Assembly: GCF_015627175.1 (NCBI RefSeq)
Contig: NZ_VTDQ01000005.1
Location: 47,085-111,084, forward strand
Origin: Acinetobacter pollinis
GTDB taxonomy: Bacteria > Pseudomonadota > Gammaproteobacteria > Pseudomonadales > Moraxellaceae
Length of the DNA: 64,000 bases
Direction of reading: 5' to 3'
How positions within the stretch are numbered: the first letter of the stretch is position 1; every line of letters begins with the position of its first letter. Of this stretch, positions 44,353 through 52,342 are shown one piece after another. The notes beneath the pieces are model-generated. The model was not told the DNA's origin, searched no databases, and worked only from the letters and a program-made list of their open reading frames with translations. The position numbers and the translations under genes were made by a program.

Positions 44353-46584
44353 TTACATTTTTGCAGATAAAGAAATTACAAACGTACGCTCTTCACCAAT
44401 AATATATTGAGGAGATGAACCTTTAGCTTGTCCGAGAGTTTTAGAGTTTTGTTTTACAGATTTTGCTGATGCTAGATATTCTTTATCAAACAAATTATTT
44501 ACACCAAAGCTTAGGGTTGCTTCTTTAATAAACTTTTTGTCTACTGGTAAATGTACACCTGCCGAGAAATCAAATACTGTACGACCTGCAATTTTTTCAT
44601 CATTGGTCATATCACCATAAAATGGGCCTGTATAGTTTCCTTTGAAATCCCATGTCCAACGACTGTCGTCATAACCAAGACCAGCAGTCAGTACATTTTT
44701 TGAAGTATTCGGAGATTGCTTGCCACTCGTTGGTAAGGCAACGCCTTTACTCATGACATTGTCTTTTTGTTCAGAGTCTGTATAACTATATGATGTATAA
44801 TAATTTAAGTTATAAGGTAGCTTTCCACTCCACTCTAACTCTAAGCCTCGAGTATCAACTGTTCCACCATTAATCATAATATCGTCACCGCCTCCATTTT
44901 GGCTTGAGAGCTGACGATTTTTATAATGCAGATTAAATAGAGTGGCACTTACTAGCATTTTATCTGTTTGATAGCGCCATCCCAGTTCATTATTTAAACT
45001 AATTTCTGGTTTGAGACTTAAAGAATCATCTGCGTTATACAACACATAGTTTTGTGGTGCACGCATATTTTTTGAGATGTTATAGAAAAATTGGTTCTGT
45101 TCATTAAGCTGATACTTTGCACTAAAATTAGGTAAAAGCTCATTATATTTTGCTTGTTTCTGATATGCAGTTGTCGAAAGACTTCCTTTATTTTCACCTT
45201 TACGCTGTACACTTTCCCAAGCAAAACCACCTGCTAAAGTGATTTTTGGAGAAACATACCACGTATCTTGCAACCAAATACGCTGTGCAGGTGTGGTCGT
45301 AAATTGATTACGCCCTTGTACAATATTTCCTTTTGCATCTACAACTTGATTTGATTCTGCCCAAACATCTGTAGGCACGCCATTATTTGCATAAATATAA
45401 GGTTGAGTTTGACGCTGACGTGCACGCTCATACCAATATCCCGCCGAAATACTATGCTCGTCTGTTACATCCCATTTTACTTTTGTAGTAATTCCTGGAC
45501 GCCATGTGGTCGTCATTGATGGTCTATAATATGATGCAGACCCCGTTAAATTGCTTAAGTCATATACATTCGATTTATTTGATGATTTAGATAAAGTACT
45601 CGATCCGACGGCACCACCACCGTTACCCCAATAATAGTATGGCTGAATAGTTGCTTTAAGACGTTCACTTAGAATCAAATCTTGTGTAAATGAAATATTT
45701 AAATTTTCAAATGGATTACGTGCATATTGATAATATTTTGAACTTGTAGGGTCTGATGAGTAGTCTGCTTTATGTCCAGTTGTACCATTTGCTGTGGGTG
45801 CCGAGTCATAATCTGCTTTCGTGATGGTATTATACTGATAATTGTTCTGCTTATTATATTTAACAATCAAGCTACTGGTATTACCATTATCTGCTTTATA
45901 AAAGGCATTAGCTTCAACTTTATTTCCCTCTAAATCACCAAGGCCTTTCCATTTATCTGCTTCCGTATGAGATGCCGAAAGCCATGCACTAAAATTACCT
46001 ATTCTACCTGTTTCTAAACGAGCAAAACTTTTTCTTAAATTATTACTACCAAATTTCTGCTCTACAAATACACCTGCATCACGGTCTGGGCGCTTGGTCA
46101 CTAAACCAATATTACCGCCACTTGAACCAATATGTGGACCATCTGCTTCAGATGAACCTTGAGTGACAAAAACTTGGCTTACATTTTCAGAGTCGCCGAG
46201 CAAGTTAGGATAAACGGCATAATTGCCTGAATCATTAAGTGGAATTCCATCTGCAGATAAACCAATTTGGTCTGCATTCATACCACGCATGCTATAGTTC
46301 AGACCACTAATACCTGTCGAGTCATTACTCGCCATTTGCAGACCGGGAACATTTGCAATTTTATCCAGCGCATTCCCCGCACTTGGATTAGTGTTCATAG
46401 CTTCTGCTGTAACCACCGAACGTGCTTTGGGTGTATCTTCCTGAACCATTAAGCCACCACCAAGTGATTGACCTTTAACACTGACTGTTCCAACATTAAC
46501 TGCACTATTTTCTGCATGTGCAACAACTGACATTAAAATAGATACTATCGAAACTGATAACAATTTCTTTTCAAACATTTTCAT
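44353..46584 (-). CDS. TonB-dependent receptor encoded with its own TonB-ExbBD
   Basis: An outer-membrane receptor of about 743 residues. The signal peptide is KKLLSVSIVSILMSVVAHA. A possible TonB box lies in VGTVSVKG. The plug domain contains KIANVPGLQM, NYSMRGMNADQIGLSADGIPL and SSGGNIGLVTKRP. The barrel ends in FVISLSAKM, whose last residue is Met instead of the common Phe. The ligand is not recognised; the plug wording differs from FepA, FhuA and FecA. I start at ATG 46584, preceded by AGGGA; upstream TTG and ATG codons overlap the tonB stop. Encoded between tonB and exbB, it is presumably served by this motor. Confidence 0.88.
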   Translation of the reverse strand: MKMFEKKLLSVSIVSILMSVVAHAENSAVNVGTVSVKGQSLGGGLMVQEDTPKARSVVTAEAMNTNPSAGNALDKIANVPGLQMASNDSTGISGLNYSMRGMNADQIGLSADGIPLNDSGNYAVYPNLLGDSENVSQVFVTQGSSEADGPHIGSSGGNIGLVTKRPDRDAGVFVEQKFGSNNLRKSFARLETGRIGNFSAWLSASHTEADKWKGLGDLEGNKVEANAFYKADNGNTSSLIVKYNKQNNYQYNTITKADYDSAPTANGTTGHKADYSSDPTSSKYYQYARNPFENLNISFTQDLILSERLKATIQPYYYWGNGGGAVGSSTLSKSSNKSNVYDLSNLTGSASYYRPSMTTTWRPGITTKVKWDVTDEHSISAGYWYERARQRQTQPYIYANNGVPTDVWAESNQVVDAKGNIVQGRNQFTTTPAQRIWLQDTWYVSPKITLAGGFAWESVQRKGENKGSLSTTAYQKQAKYNELLPNFSAKYQLNEQNQFFYNISKNMRAPQNYVLYNADDSLSLKPEISLNNELGWRYQTDKMLVSATLFNLHYKNRQLSSQNGGGDDIMINGGTVDTRGLELEWSGKLPYNLNYYTSYSYTDSEQKDNVMSKGVALPTSGKQSPNTSKNVLTAGLGYDDSRWTWDFKGNYTGPFYGDMTNDEKIAGRTVFDFSAGVHLPVDKKFIKEATLSFGVNNLFDKEYLASAKSVKQNSKTLGQAKGSSPQYIIGEERTFVISLSAKM

Positions 46585-46610
46585 AGATAATTTCCCTAAC
46601 GCAGACAACA

Positions 46611-47447
46611 TCAAGGTGCGCTATAGTTTAATGTGGCAATAAATTTTTTCTGACTTTCCCCTGCAAAAGCTTCTGCAGGAAATGGCTCAACTTGCTTAAT
46701 ATTTTGTAAACTTGACAAAGCAGCTCTGTTCAACAACATGCTTTTCGATTTTTCTGAAACTCCTGAATCAAGGACTTTTCCTGAACGATCAACTTGCAAC
46801 CACACCACTACATTTCCTTCGGGACGATCTAATGATGCATCCCTACCTGTTGGATAACGCTTTTGCTCTTCAACCGCGGCACGTACTTGCTTCAAGTAAC
46901 CTGCTTCCGCGCTAGGATTTCCTGTACTATGTACTACTGGAGGTGTTGGCTTTGGCTTTTCCACCACAGGCTCAGCTTTTGGTTTCTCAACAACGTCGGC
47001 TTTAGGAGCTTCAACCTTCGAGGTATCTGTCTTTTGCGTAACTTCTGGCGTTGGTTTTTCTACTTCCTTTTCGACTTTCGCCTCAATTTTTGGCTCAACC
47101 TTTTTTACTTTTGGTTCAATCTTCGGTTTTAGAGGCTCAGGTTTCGGTTTAGGCTGTTCTACCTTCACTTTTGGTTTAGGCTTCACTTGTTCAATCGCAT
47201 CTTCCACAGGAACATCAGGCTCTGGAGTGGGTGTAGGTATTGGTTCAGGTTGTGTTTGAGGCTCAATCACTTTAGGTGTTGGCTCAGGCAGTGGCTCTGC
47301 CAATGAAATCTCTATTGTTTTTTCATCGTATTTCGGTTGAATCTTTAGTGCATCAGGCTGACTCATAAATAATAAATAGGCACCCATAAAAACCGCAGGG
47401 CACCAACTTAAAATATGTCTATTTTGATAAACGAAGTATGTACTCAT
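46611..47447 (-). CDS. tonB: Energy transducer TonB
   Basis: A 278-residue protein with one N-terminal membrane anchor (about 13-30). A long periplasm-spanning linker follows, dominated by Pro, Glu, Lys and Val (for example PEPTPKVIEPQTQPEPIPT). The C-terminal TonB domain (about 190-278) has YPTGRDASLDRPEGNVVVWLQVD and ends NYSAP. The linker is long enough to reach an outer-membrane receptor plug. It sits 2 bp after exbD and just before the receptor gene. Confidence 0.93.
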   Translation of the reverse strand: MSTYFVYQNRHILSWCPAVFMGAYLLFMSQPDALKIQPKYDEKTIEISLAEPLPEPTPKVIEPQTQPEPIPTPTPEPDVPVEDAIEQVKPKPKVKVEQPKPKPEPLKPKIEPKVKKVEPKIEAKVEKEVEKPTPEVTQKTDTSKVEAPKADVVEKPKAEPVVEKPKPTPPVVHSTGNPSAEAGYLKQVRAAVEEQKRYPTGRDASLDRPEGNVVVWLQVDRSGKVLDSGVSEKSKSMLLNRAALSSLQNIKQVEPFPAEAFAGESQKKFIATLNYSAP

Positions 47448-47449
47448 AC

Positions 47450-47854
47450 TTATGGCTTCCGCGCGGCCAAAGAGACGGAAGTAAAGCCATCGGCACGTAA
47501 ACGATCCATGACTTGAACAAGTTGCTCTACAGCTACGCCCTTGTCACTGTTAATAATTATTGAAAGATTTTGACCCTGCTGTTTTTGATTTTTTAAATTC
47601 TGTAATAACTGATCTACTGTCAGTTTCTGACCATCCAGCTGAATTGTATCTGGCAATAATGTCACTACGGCTTTGGTTTGTGGCTTCAAAGCCTGAGCTG
47701 TAGTGGCTGAAGGAAGCTGTGTTTTTAGTCCTTGAGAAGGAATAACATTTAAACTAATTAATACGAAAAACACCAAGAGGAACATCATCACGTCAATCAT
47801 AGGAATGAGTTCTATATGTGGTTTTGCTTTTTTAGATTCACTCCAACTACGCAT
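47450..47854 (-). CDS. exbD: ExbD/TolR-family biopolymer transport protein
   Basis: A 134-residue motor subunit with a single N-terminal helix carrying the essential aspartate in IELIPMIDVMMFLLVFFVL, followed by a periplasmic domain with LSIIINSDKGVAVEQLVQVMD. It is the first gene of the operon. TAAGG precedes the ATG, and an extended nested dyad occupies 47868-47891, within or just upstream of the leader. Confidence 0.93.
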   Translation of the reverse strand: MRSWSESKKAKPHIELIPMIDVMMFLLVFFVLISLNVIPSQGLKTQLPSATTAQALKPQTKAVVTLLPDTIQLDGQKLTVDQLLQNLKNQKQQGQNLSIIINSDKGVAVEQLVQVMDRLRADGFTSVSLAARKP

Positions 47855-47867
47855 GAAATAAATACCT

Positions 47868-47891
47868 TACCATTCGATGATCGACATGGTA
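47868..47891. promoter_or_regulatory. Nested dyad upstream of the exbD-tonB operon
   Basis: The outer arms TACCAT (47868-47873) and ATGGTA (47886-47891) enclose a second palindrome, TCGAT-G-ATCGA (47874-47884), with one extra base. The whole 24-bp element is symmetrical and begins 14 bp before the exbD ATG. It is not a Fur, Zur or Pho box. It may be an operator for an unidentified regulator or a leader hairpin. Confidence 0.5.
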
Positions 47892-48095
47892 TCGGCCAAT
47901 TATTACACTTCGGTGATGAATATATTAAGATAAAATTAATATTCCATAAATTCTCCACTTTATTTAGAGCTATTTTTATTCTTATAAAGTTATTTATAAA
48001 CAATAACTTAAAATTCATCTTAAAATTAGACCCTAATATTTCTTCTTTTAATCTATCTGAATGTCCTTATTTACTCTATTTGTTTATTTTTTGGC

Positions 48096-48123
48096 TTGAC
48101 CTTTAGAAATAATCCTATAGAAT
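48096..48123 (+). promoter_or_regulatory. Promoter of tRNA-Thr
   Basis: TTGACC (48096-48101), a 16-bp spacer and TAGAAT (48118-48123), 11 bp before the tRNA. Confidence 0.6.
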
Positions 48124-48134
48124 AGCCACACGTT

Positions 48135-48210
<76 letters not shown>

Positions 48211-48221
48211 ACGAATTCTAA

Positions 48222-48257
48222 AAATCCTCTCTATGCCTTATAGAGAGGATTTTTTTT
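48222..48257. terminator. Terminator after tRNA-Thr, shared with the convergent small gene
   Basis: AAATCCTCTCTAT/ATAGAGAGGATTT arms with a 5-base loop and T8. The T-run contains the stop of the minus-strand gene at 48256. Confidence 0.85.
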
Positions 48258-48576
48258 AATTTAATCCATAACATTTTGATGTTGCAACATTTTGATCTGT
48301 TTGTGCATTTGCTGGATAAACAAAGCATAACAAAGATTTTTTACCCTGTTGCAAAGTAAAAATTGGCCCTCGCTCCCCCATTTGAGTGTTGATAATTTTA
48401 GCACCATGATTCAAAAAATCAGACATCGACTTTTGTTGACTATTTAATGTCGTAGGATATTCCAATGCATTCCCTACGACTTTTGCCCCCGTTTCTGGTG
48501 GCCACGACATTTGTGCAAAGGTACTTTGAATCCCTAATGCTAAAATCGCAAAACATAAAACTTTTTTATTAAACAT
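48256..48576 (-). CDS. Small exported protein of unknown function
   Basis: A 106-residue protein with a clear signal peptide (KKVLCFAILALGIQSTFA, then QMSWPPE). The mature part has two cysteines (LLCFVYP and TSKCYG) that could form a disulfide. No domain is recognised. It faces tRNA-Thr tail to tail, and about 240 AT-rich bases with no other feature precede it. Confidence 0.72.
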   Translation of the reverse strand: MFNKKVLCFAILALGIQSTFAQMSWPPETGAKVVGNALEYPTTLNSQQKSMSDFLNHGAKIINTQMGERGPIFTLQQGKKSLLCFVYPANAQTDQNVATSKCYGLN

Positions 48577-48815
48577 ATAAATCCCTTAATCTAAGAATAT
48601 ATTTTATATTTATATAAGACTTATTTAATATTTACGAGACAACCTACAATAAAGTAGCAAAAAATAAGAAATAACCAACGTTTCAATACTTTATATTATA
48701 TAAAAAGATCATAAAAATCATTGTACTAAAATAAAAAAACTTAACGCTTTAGGTTAAATATGCTGTAAATTCTTATACAGGATAAAAAGTAAATATAGAA
48801 CAAGGAAAGTAAAAA

Positions 48816-49715
48816 ATGGCGATTAAAGATATTTTTTTGGCAATGGTCATTATTTTGGCATGGGGTTTAAATTTTGTCGTTATTAAATTCGGTGTTGCAG
48901 ATATTCCACCATTTTTACTCGGTGCCTTACGTTTCATATGCGTCGCTTTTCCTGCTATTTTTCGCCCACGTATCCCACTTCATCTGCTTGCATTTTATGG
49001 GCTTACACTTTGTTTTGGGCAATTTGCTTTACTCTTCTTAGCTATACATCTTGGCATGCCCGCAGGAATTGCTTCATTAGTTCTACAGTCTCAGGCCTTT
49101 TTTACAATTTTATTGAGCTATTTATTTTTAAAAGAAGCAATTCATTTACCTCAAATAATAGGTATTTGTGTTGCACTACTTGGGCTAATCACCCTAGCCT
49201 CTAGCCAATATATGCAAAATACCCAAACCATTATTCCAGTATTACCGCTTTTCTTCGTTCTCACAGCAGGACTTTCATGGGGTATGGGAAATATCTGTAA
49301 TAAAGTTATTTTAAAGAATGGTCAGACAAAAACGCTTTCTCTTGTCGCATGGGGTGGATTATTCCCAATTTTTCCCTTTCTTATTTGCTCATTTATATTT
49401 GAAGGAAAAACTCAAATAGAACATAGTTTGAGCCATTTTTCTTTTAAAGATGTCATGATTGTAATGTATCTTTCTGTCATTTGCTCTCTCATTGGCTACA
49501 GTCTATGGGGCCATTTACTCCACAAATATGAAACATGGAAAGTTGCACCACTTACATTATTGGTTCCTGTTGTTGGTCTAATTTCAGCTTTTATATTTTT
49601 AAATGAGGTTTTGTCGATACAGCAATTCATAGGTACATTAATAGTTATTTTAGGGCTATGCATTAACGTTTTTGGCGCACGTATTTTTAAGAAGATTCGG
49701 TCGATTTATAACTAA
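48816..49715 (+). CDS. EamA/DMT-family transporter
   Basis: A 299-residue inner-membrane protein with ten predicted helices in two EamA repeats (AMVIILAWGLNFVVIKFGVA and VLTAGLSWGMGNICNKVIL). The AWGLNFVVIKFGV wording resembles the E. coli EamA cysteine/O-acetylserine exporter branch. The substrate is inferred only. AAGG lies about 12 bases before the ATG. Its last 29 bp overlap the 3' end of the convergent methyltransferase gene, with no terminator in between. Confidence 0.86.
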   Translation: MAIKDIFLAMVIILAWGLNFVVIKFGVADIPPFLLGALRFICVAFPAIFRPRIPLHLLAFYGLTLCFGQFALLFLAIHLGMPAGIASLVLQSQAFFTILLSYLFLKEAIHLPQIIGICVALLGLITLASSQYMQNTQTIIPVLPLFFVLTAGLSWGMGNICNKVILKNGQTKTLSLVAWGGLFPIFPFLICSFIFEGKTQIEHSLSHFSFKDVMIVMYLSVICSLIGYSLWGHLLHKYETWKVAPLTLLVPVVGLISAFIFLNEVLSIQQFIGTLIVILGLCINVFGARIFKKIRSIYN

Positions 49716-50523
49716 CAACTTGCACATAATCTAAAATACCTTCCTTAAATAGCAAATGGCATAGTTTTGCGGTGAGCTTAATTTTGATGCCATCTAAACC
49801 ATGGATATGATTAGATTCTTTTTCTCGTGCTGTAATATAACTTGAAAACCCACCCAATACTGGCTCTGTAAGTATCTGAATATCCGTATGTTGCCAACCA
49901 AATTGCTTTAAGACACATTCAAGTTGGTGAGAAGAGTAAATATGATCTAAATTAACATCAGCTAACCCGAGTAAATAGCGATATTTTTTCTTTTGCAGAA
50001 AAGAGAGTGATGTCCAACGGCTTTTAAATACCAAATAATGAAAACCAAGACGTGTACGACCATGTGTAAATGGTTCAATTGAAGCTAAAAAATGGGGCAA
50101 AGCATGATGATACAACGCATCTATACACATAATCGCATCATAATTTGAATTTAAATCTAGTGATTTTAAATTCAAAAATGATCCCTGATATTTATTGATC
50201 TGCTTTAGAGCCTTATGCCGACCAAGATGTTGAAAGCATTCTGCTTGTAACTCAACAGCATCAATATGACTTACATTGTACTTTTGTTGCCATAAATTTA
50301 AACTTCCGCCCCATCCACAACCTAGGTCAAGTACATAATCATTTGAATTCAAAACGAGAGCATTTGCCAAAGTAATTGCCAGATTTTGGCAAGCTTGAGG
50401 ATAATCTATCCCCACTTGCCATAAACCCAAATTGGTCCATGGCAACGAAGATGTATCTCCAAGCATCACAGCATTAATTGCATACTTGTGTGAGGGCATT
50501 TTAGCTTTCAAATGATCATGCAC
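49687..50523 (-). CDS. SAM-dependent methyltransferase, cyclopropane-synthase-like
   Basis: A 278-residue class I methyltransferase. Motif I is YVLDLGCGWGGSLNLWQQKY and the acidic loop IDAVELQAE. The GCGWGG form is typical of cyclopropane-fatty-acid synthase and related enzymes, but the protein is shorter and lacks the CFA N-terminal domain. It starts at GTG 50523, or possibly at ATG 50499. It follows the FAD enzyme by 17 bp in one operon, a pairing seen in clusters that modify unsaturated lipids. The substrate is unknown. Confidence 0.8.
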   Translation of the reverse strand: MHDHLKAKMPSHKYAINAVMLGDTSSLPWTNLGLWQVGIDYPQACQNLAITLANALVLNSNDYVLDLGCGWGGSLNLWQQKYNVSHIDAVELQAECFQHLGRHKALKQINKYQGSFLNLKSLDLNSNYDAIMCIDALYHHALPHFLASIEPFTHGRTRLGFHYLVFKSRWTSLSFLQKKKYRYLLGLADVNLDHIYSSHQLECVLKQFGWQHTDIQILTEPVLGGFSSYITAREKESNHIHGLDGIKIKLTAKLCHLLFKEGILDYVQVVSYKSTESS

Positions 50524-50540
50524 CAGTCGCTATATTTAGT

Positions 50541-51851
50541 CTAGTAACCCAATTCAGGTGCAATTTCAACCTTTGGTTTAAGACCAACAAAAGGTAAAGG
50601 CGCACCTAAATTTTTTGCAATCTGCATTGCTGATGTCACCGCAGATTCTAAAATTGGTAAACCATCACAAGACCATGAACCACAGAAATAGACTTTACGA
50701 TCCACTGCTTTCTGACGGCGTTGCAACTCATTATTTAACTCTACAGTTTGCCAATTCACCACAGCACGACTGAGTTTAACAGTAGAAACAATTTTCTTTG
50801 GATCAATCGGAGTCACAGGACGCCATGTTTGGAAAACAGCCTCTTTACCCACCAAAGTCGGTTCAACTGCATTCATCCATACAGTAAACTGTTGCTTGGT
50901 GAACTTGCGATCCATCATATAACTTAAAACAGACCAATCTTTACGACGTGGAGGCATCACACTTGAATCTGTATGAATGACCAAGTCACCTTCTTCAAAT
51001 TTAAATTGCTTTAATAACTCAATATCTTCAGCAAATTGCGTTTTATCTAAGAAGTCTTCAAGTTTATTTGTCGGTGTTGCAACAATTGTACGATCGAATA
51101 ATTGGTGAAAACCTGCTTCATTTTCAACGTAAACTTTCTCGCCTTGAATTTCAACTTTGGTAACTGCTGAACCACTTTGAATATCTACACCTTCAATGAG
51201 TTTGTTTACAAATGCAGGCGTACCCCCTTGTAAACGAAGTAGCTGGTCGCCATTGGTCAACTGCTGTAAAAATACCAGTAATGGTTTTGCTGGCCATTCG
51301 CCAATCGTTTCAGGATTACAAGTACAAATTGTATAGAGTACAGGCATGACTGCACCATGCCAAAATACCTCTTCGATTTCATTTTTATTAATGAACTCAG
51401 TTAAGGTAATATCTTGATGCTTAGACTTAAAAAAGCGATAAATGGCACTTTTTAATTGAAGCATGCCTTTCACTAAACGCACACCGTATTGCTGTAATCC
51501 CTTACGATTATTAATAATTGGGAAGTTTCCAATCGGTGCACGCGATGTTGTTAGCCATGTTTCTGTCTTTTCTTCAAACAACCAACTACAAGACATATAG
51601 GTACGTACAGGAAAAGTATCAATACCCAAATGAGTTGCAAGGCTTAGCGTATTTTTCCATAAATATGGATTCATCACACGCAAAGGTGCATCAATCATGC
51701 CCCCATCAAACTCAATGGTATGACTGTCCATGCCGCGACCAGGAAGTGCTTCAAACACGGTTATATTGTGTCCGGCATCTTTTAGAATTCGTGCAGCAGC
51801 AAGTCCTGCCATGCCACTACCAATGACTGCAATATCCAATTTCTTATCCAT
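50541..51851 (-). CDS. FAD-dependent amine-oxidase-like oxidoreductase
   Basis: A flavoprotein of about 436 residues. The N-terminal dinucleotide loop is IAVIGSGMAGLAAARIL, ending with the acidic residue in VFEALPG. MNPYLWKNTLSLATHLG and the C-terminal FAD contact FCGSWSCDGLPILESAVTSA complete the NAD(P)-binding/amino-oxidase fold. I choose ATG 51851 because the Rossmann strand begins just after it; the frame extends 13 codons to 51890 without a better Shine-Dalgarno. Paired with a CFA-like methyltransferase, it may act on lipid acyl chains, an inference from neighbourhood. Confidence 0.82.
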   Translation of the reverse strand: MDKKLDIAVIGSGMAGLAAARILKDAGHNITVFEALPGRGMDSHTIEFDGGMIDAPLRVMNPYLWKNTLSLATHLGIDTFPVRTYMSCSWLFEEKTETWLTTSRAPIGNFPIINNRKGLQQYGVRLVKGMLQLKSAIYRFFKSKHQDITLTEFINKNEIEEVFWHGAVMPVLYTICTCNPETIGEWPAKPLLVFLQQLTNGDQLLRLQGGTPAFVNKLIEGVDIQSGSAVTKVEIQGEKVYVENEAGFHQLFDRTIVATPTNKLEDFLDKTQFAEDIELLKQFKFEEGDLVIHTDSSVMPPRRKDWSVLSYMMDRKFTKQQFTVWMNAVEPTLVGKEAVFQTWRPVTPIDPKKIVSTVKLSRAVVNWQTVELNNELQRRQKAVDRKVYFCGSWSCDGLPILESAVTSAMQIAKNLGAPLPFVGLKPKVEIAPELGY

Positions 51852-52061
51852 TTTGAAAAAAGTTTTTTTTATTATGCGTGATAATGACATGAAAAACTTT
51901 ATTAAAAACTACCATTCTTGGCTGTTATGTATGGTTTTATTAACTTCCAAATGGCTAAGAATCTATAGCACTGCAAATAAAAGATAATCCATAGACCATT
52001 CAAATGAAGAAAAAGGCTTCTGTTCTTTTATATTTATTTTTAAATACAAACCCATCTAGTC

Positions 52062-52092
52062 GAAAAAAACCGACCCTTTTTCAGGTCGGGAA
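52062..52092 (-). terminator. Orphan terminator-like stem-loop
   Basis: The stem CCGACC/GGTCGG with an 8-base loop (TGAAAAAG) is followed on the minus strand by seven T. It lies more than 250 bp beyond the oprC stop. A TATAAT at roughly 52115 on the same strand would give only a very short RNA. Confidence 0.5.
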
Positions 52093-52152
52093 TGGAAAAA
52101 ACGTATGAATTATATGAATTTATTTTTAAACTGCACTAACTATTTGATTGAA

Positions 52153-52188
52153 TAATTGTAACTTATTGAGTAATTGTAACTTATTGAG
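52153..52188. repeat. Tandem duplication of an 18-bp unit
   Basis: The unit TAATTGTAACTTATTGAG occurs twice head to tail (52153-52170 and 52171-52188), followed by a partial TAATT. It looks like slippage in non-coding sequence. Confidence 0.85.
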
Positions 52189-52240
52189 TAATTTCTATAA
52201 AATGTATCTTTTTTAAACAGCATTTCAGCACTTTCCATAA

Positions 52241-52284
52241 AAATTAAAAGACCGTCTCTTCAAACAAACATCAGAAACGGTCTT
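52241..52284 (-). terminator. Terminator of the oprC operon
   Basis: AAGACCGT/ACGGTCTT arms (52248-52255 and 52277-52284) with a 21-base loop, followed on the minus strand by TTTAATTTT. Confidence 0.6.
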
Positions 52285-52342
52285 CAAACGCTAAACCTTT
52301 TAAAAGATTGAGTGAGCGTTTACAGTCATGATAAATAAATAC

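Larger units (their letters stand above)
51852..52342. other. Intergenic region between the FAD oxidoreductase and oprC
   Basis: About 490 AT-rich bases without a credible gene. It contains an 18-bp tandem repeat and two minus-strand stem-loops. The one nearer oprC (52241-52284) ends that gene. The other (52062-52092) has no gene directly in front of it. Confidence 0.6.

Noticed and set aside
46621..47300. Long plus-strand frames opposite tonB
   Set aside because: They arise from the Pro/Glu/Lys-biased codons of the TonB linker. They have no start signals and their composition is unlike real proteins.
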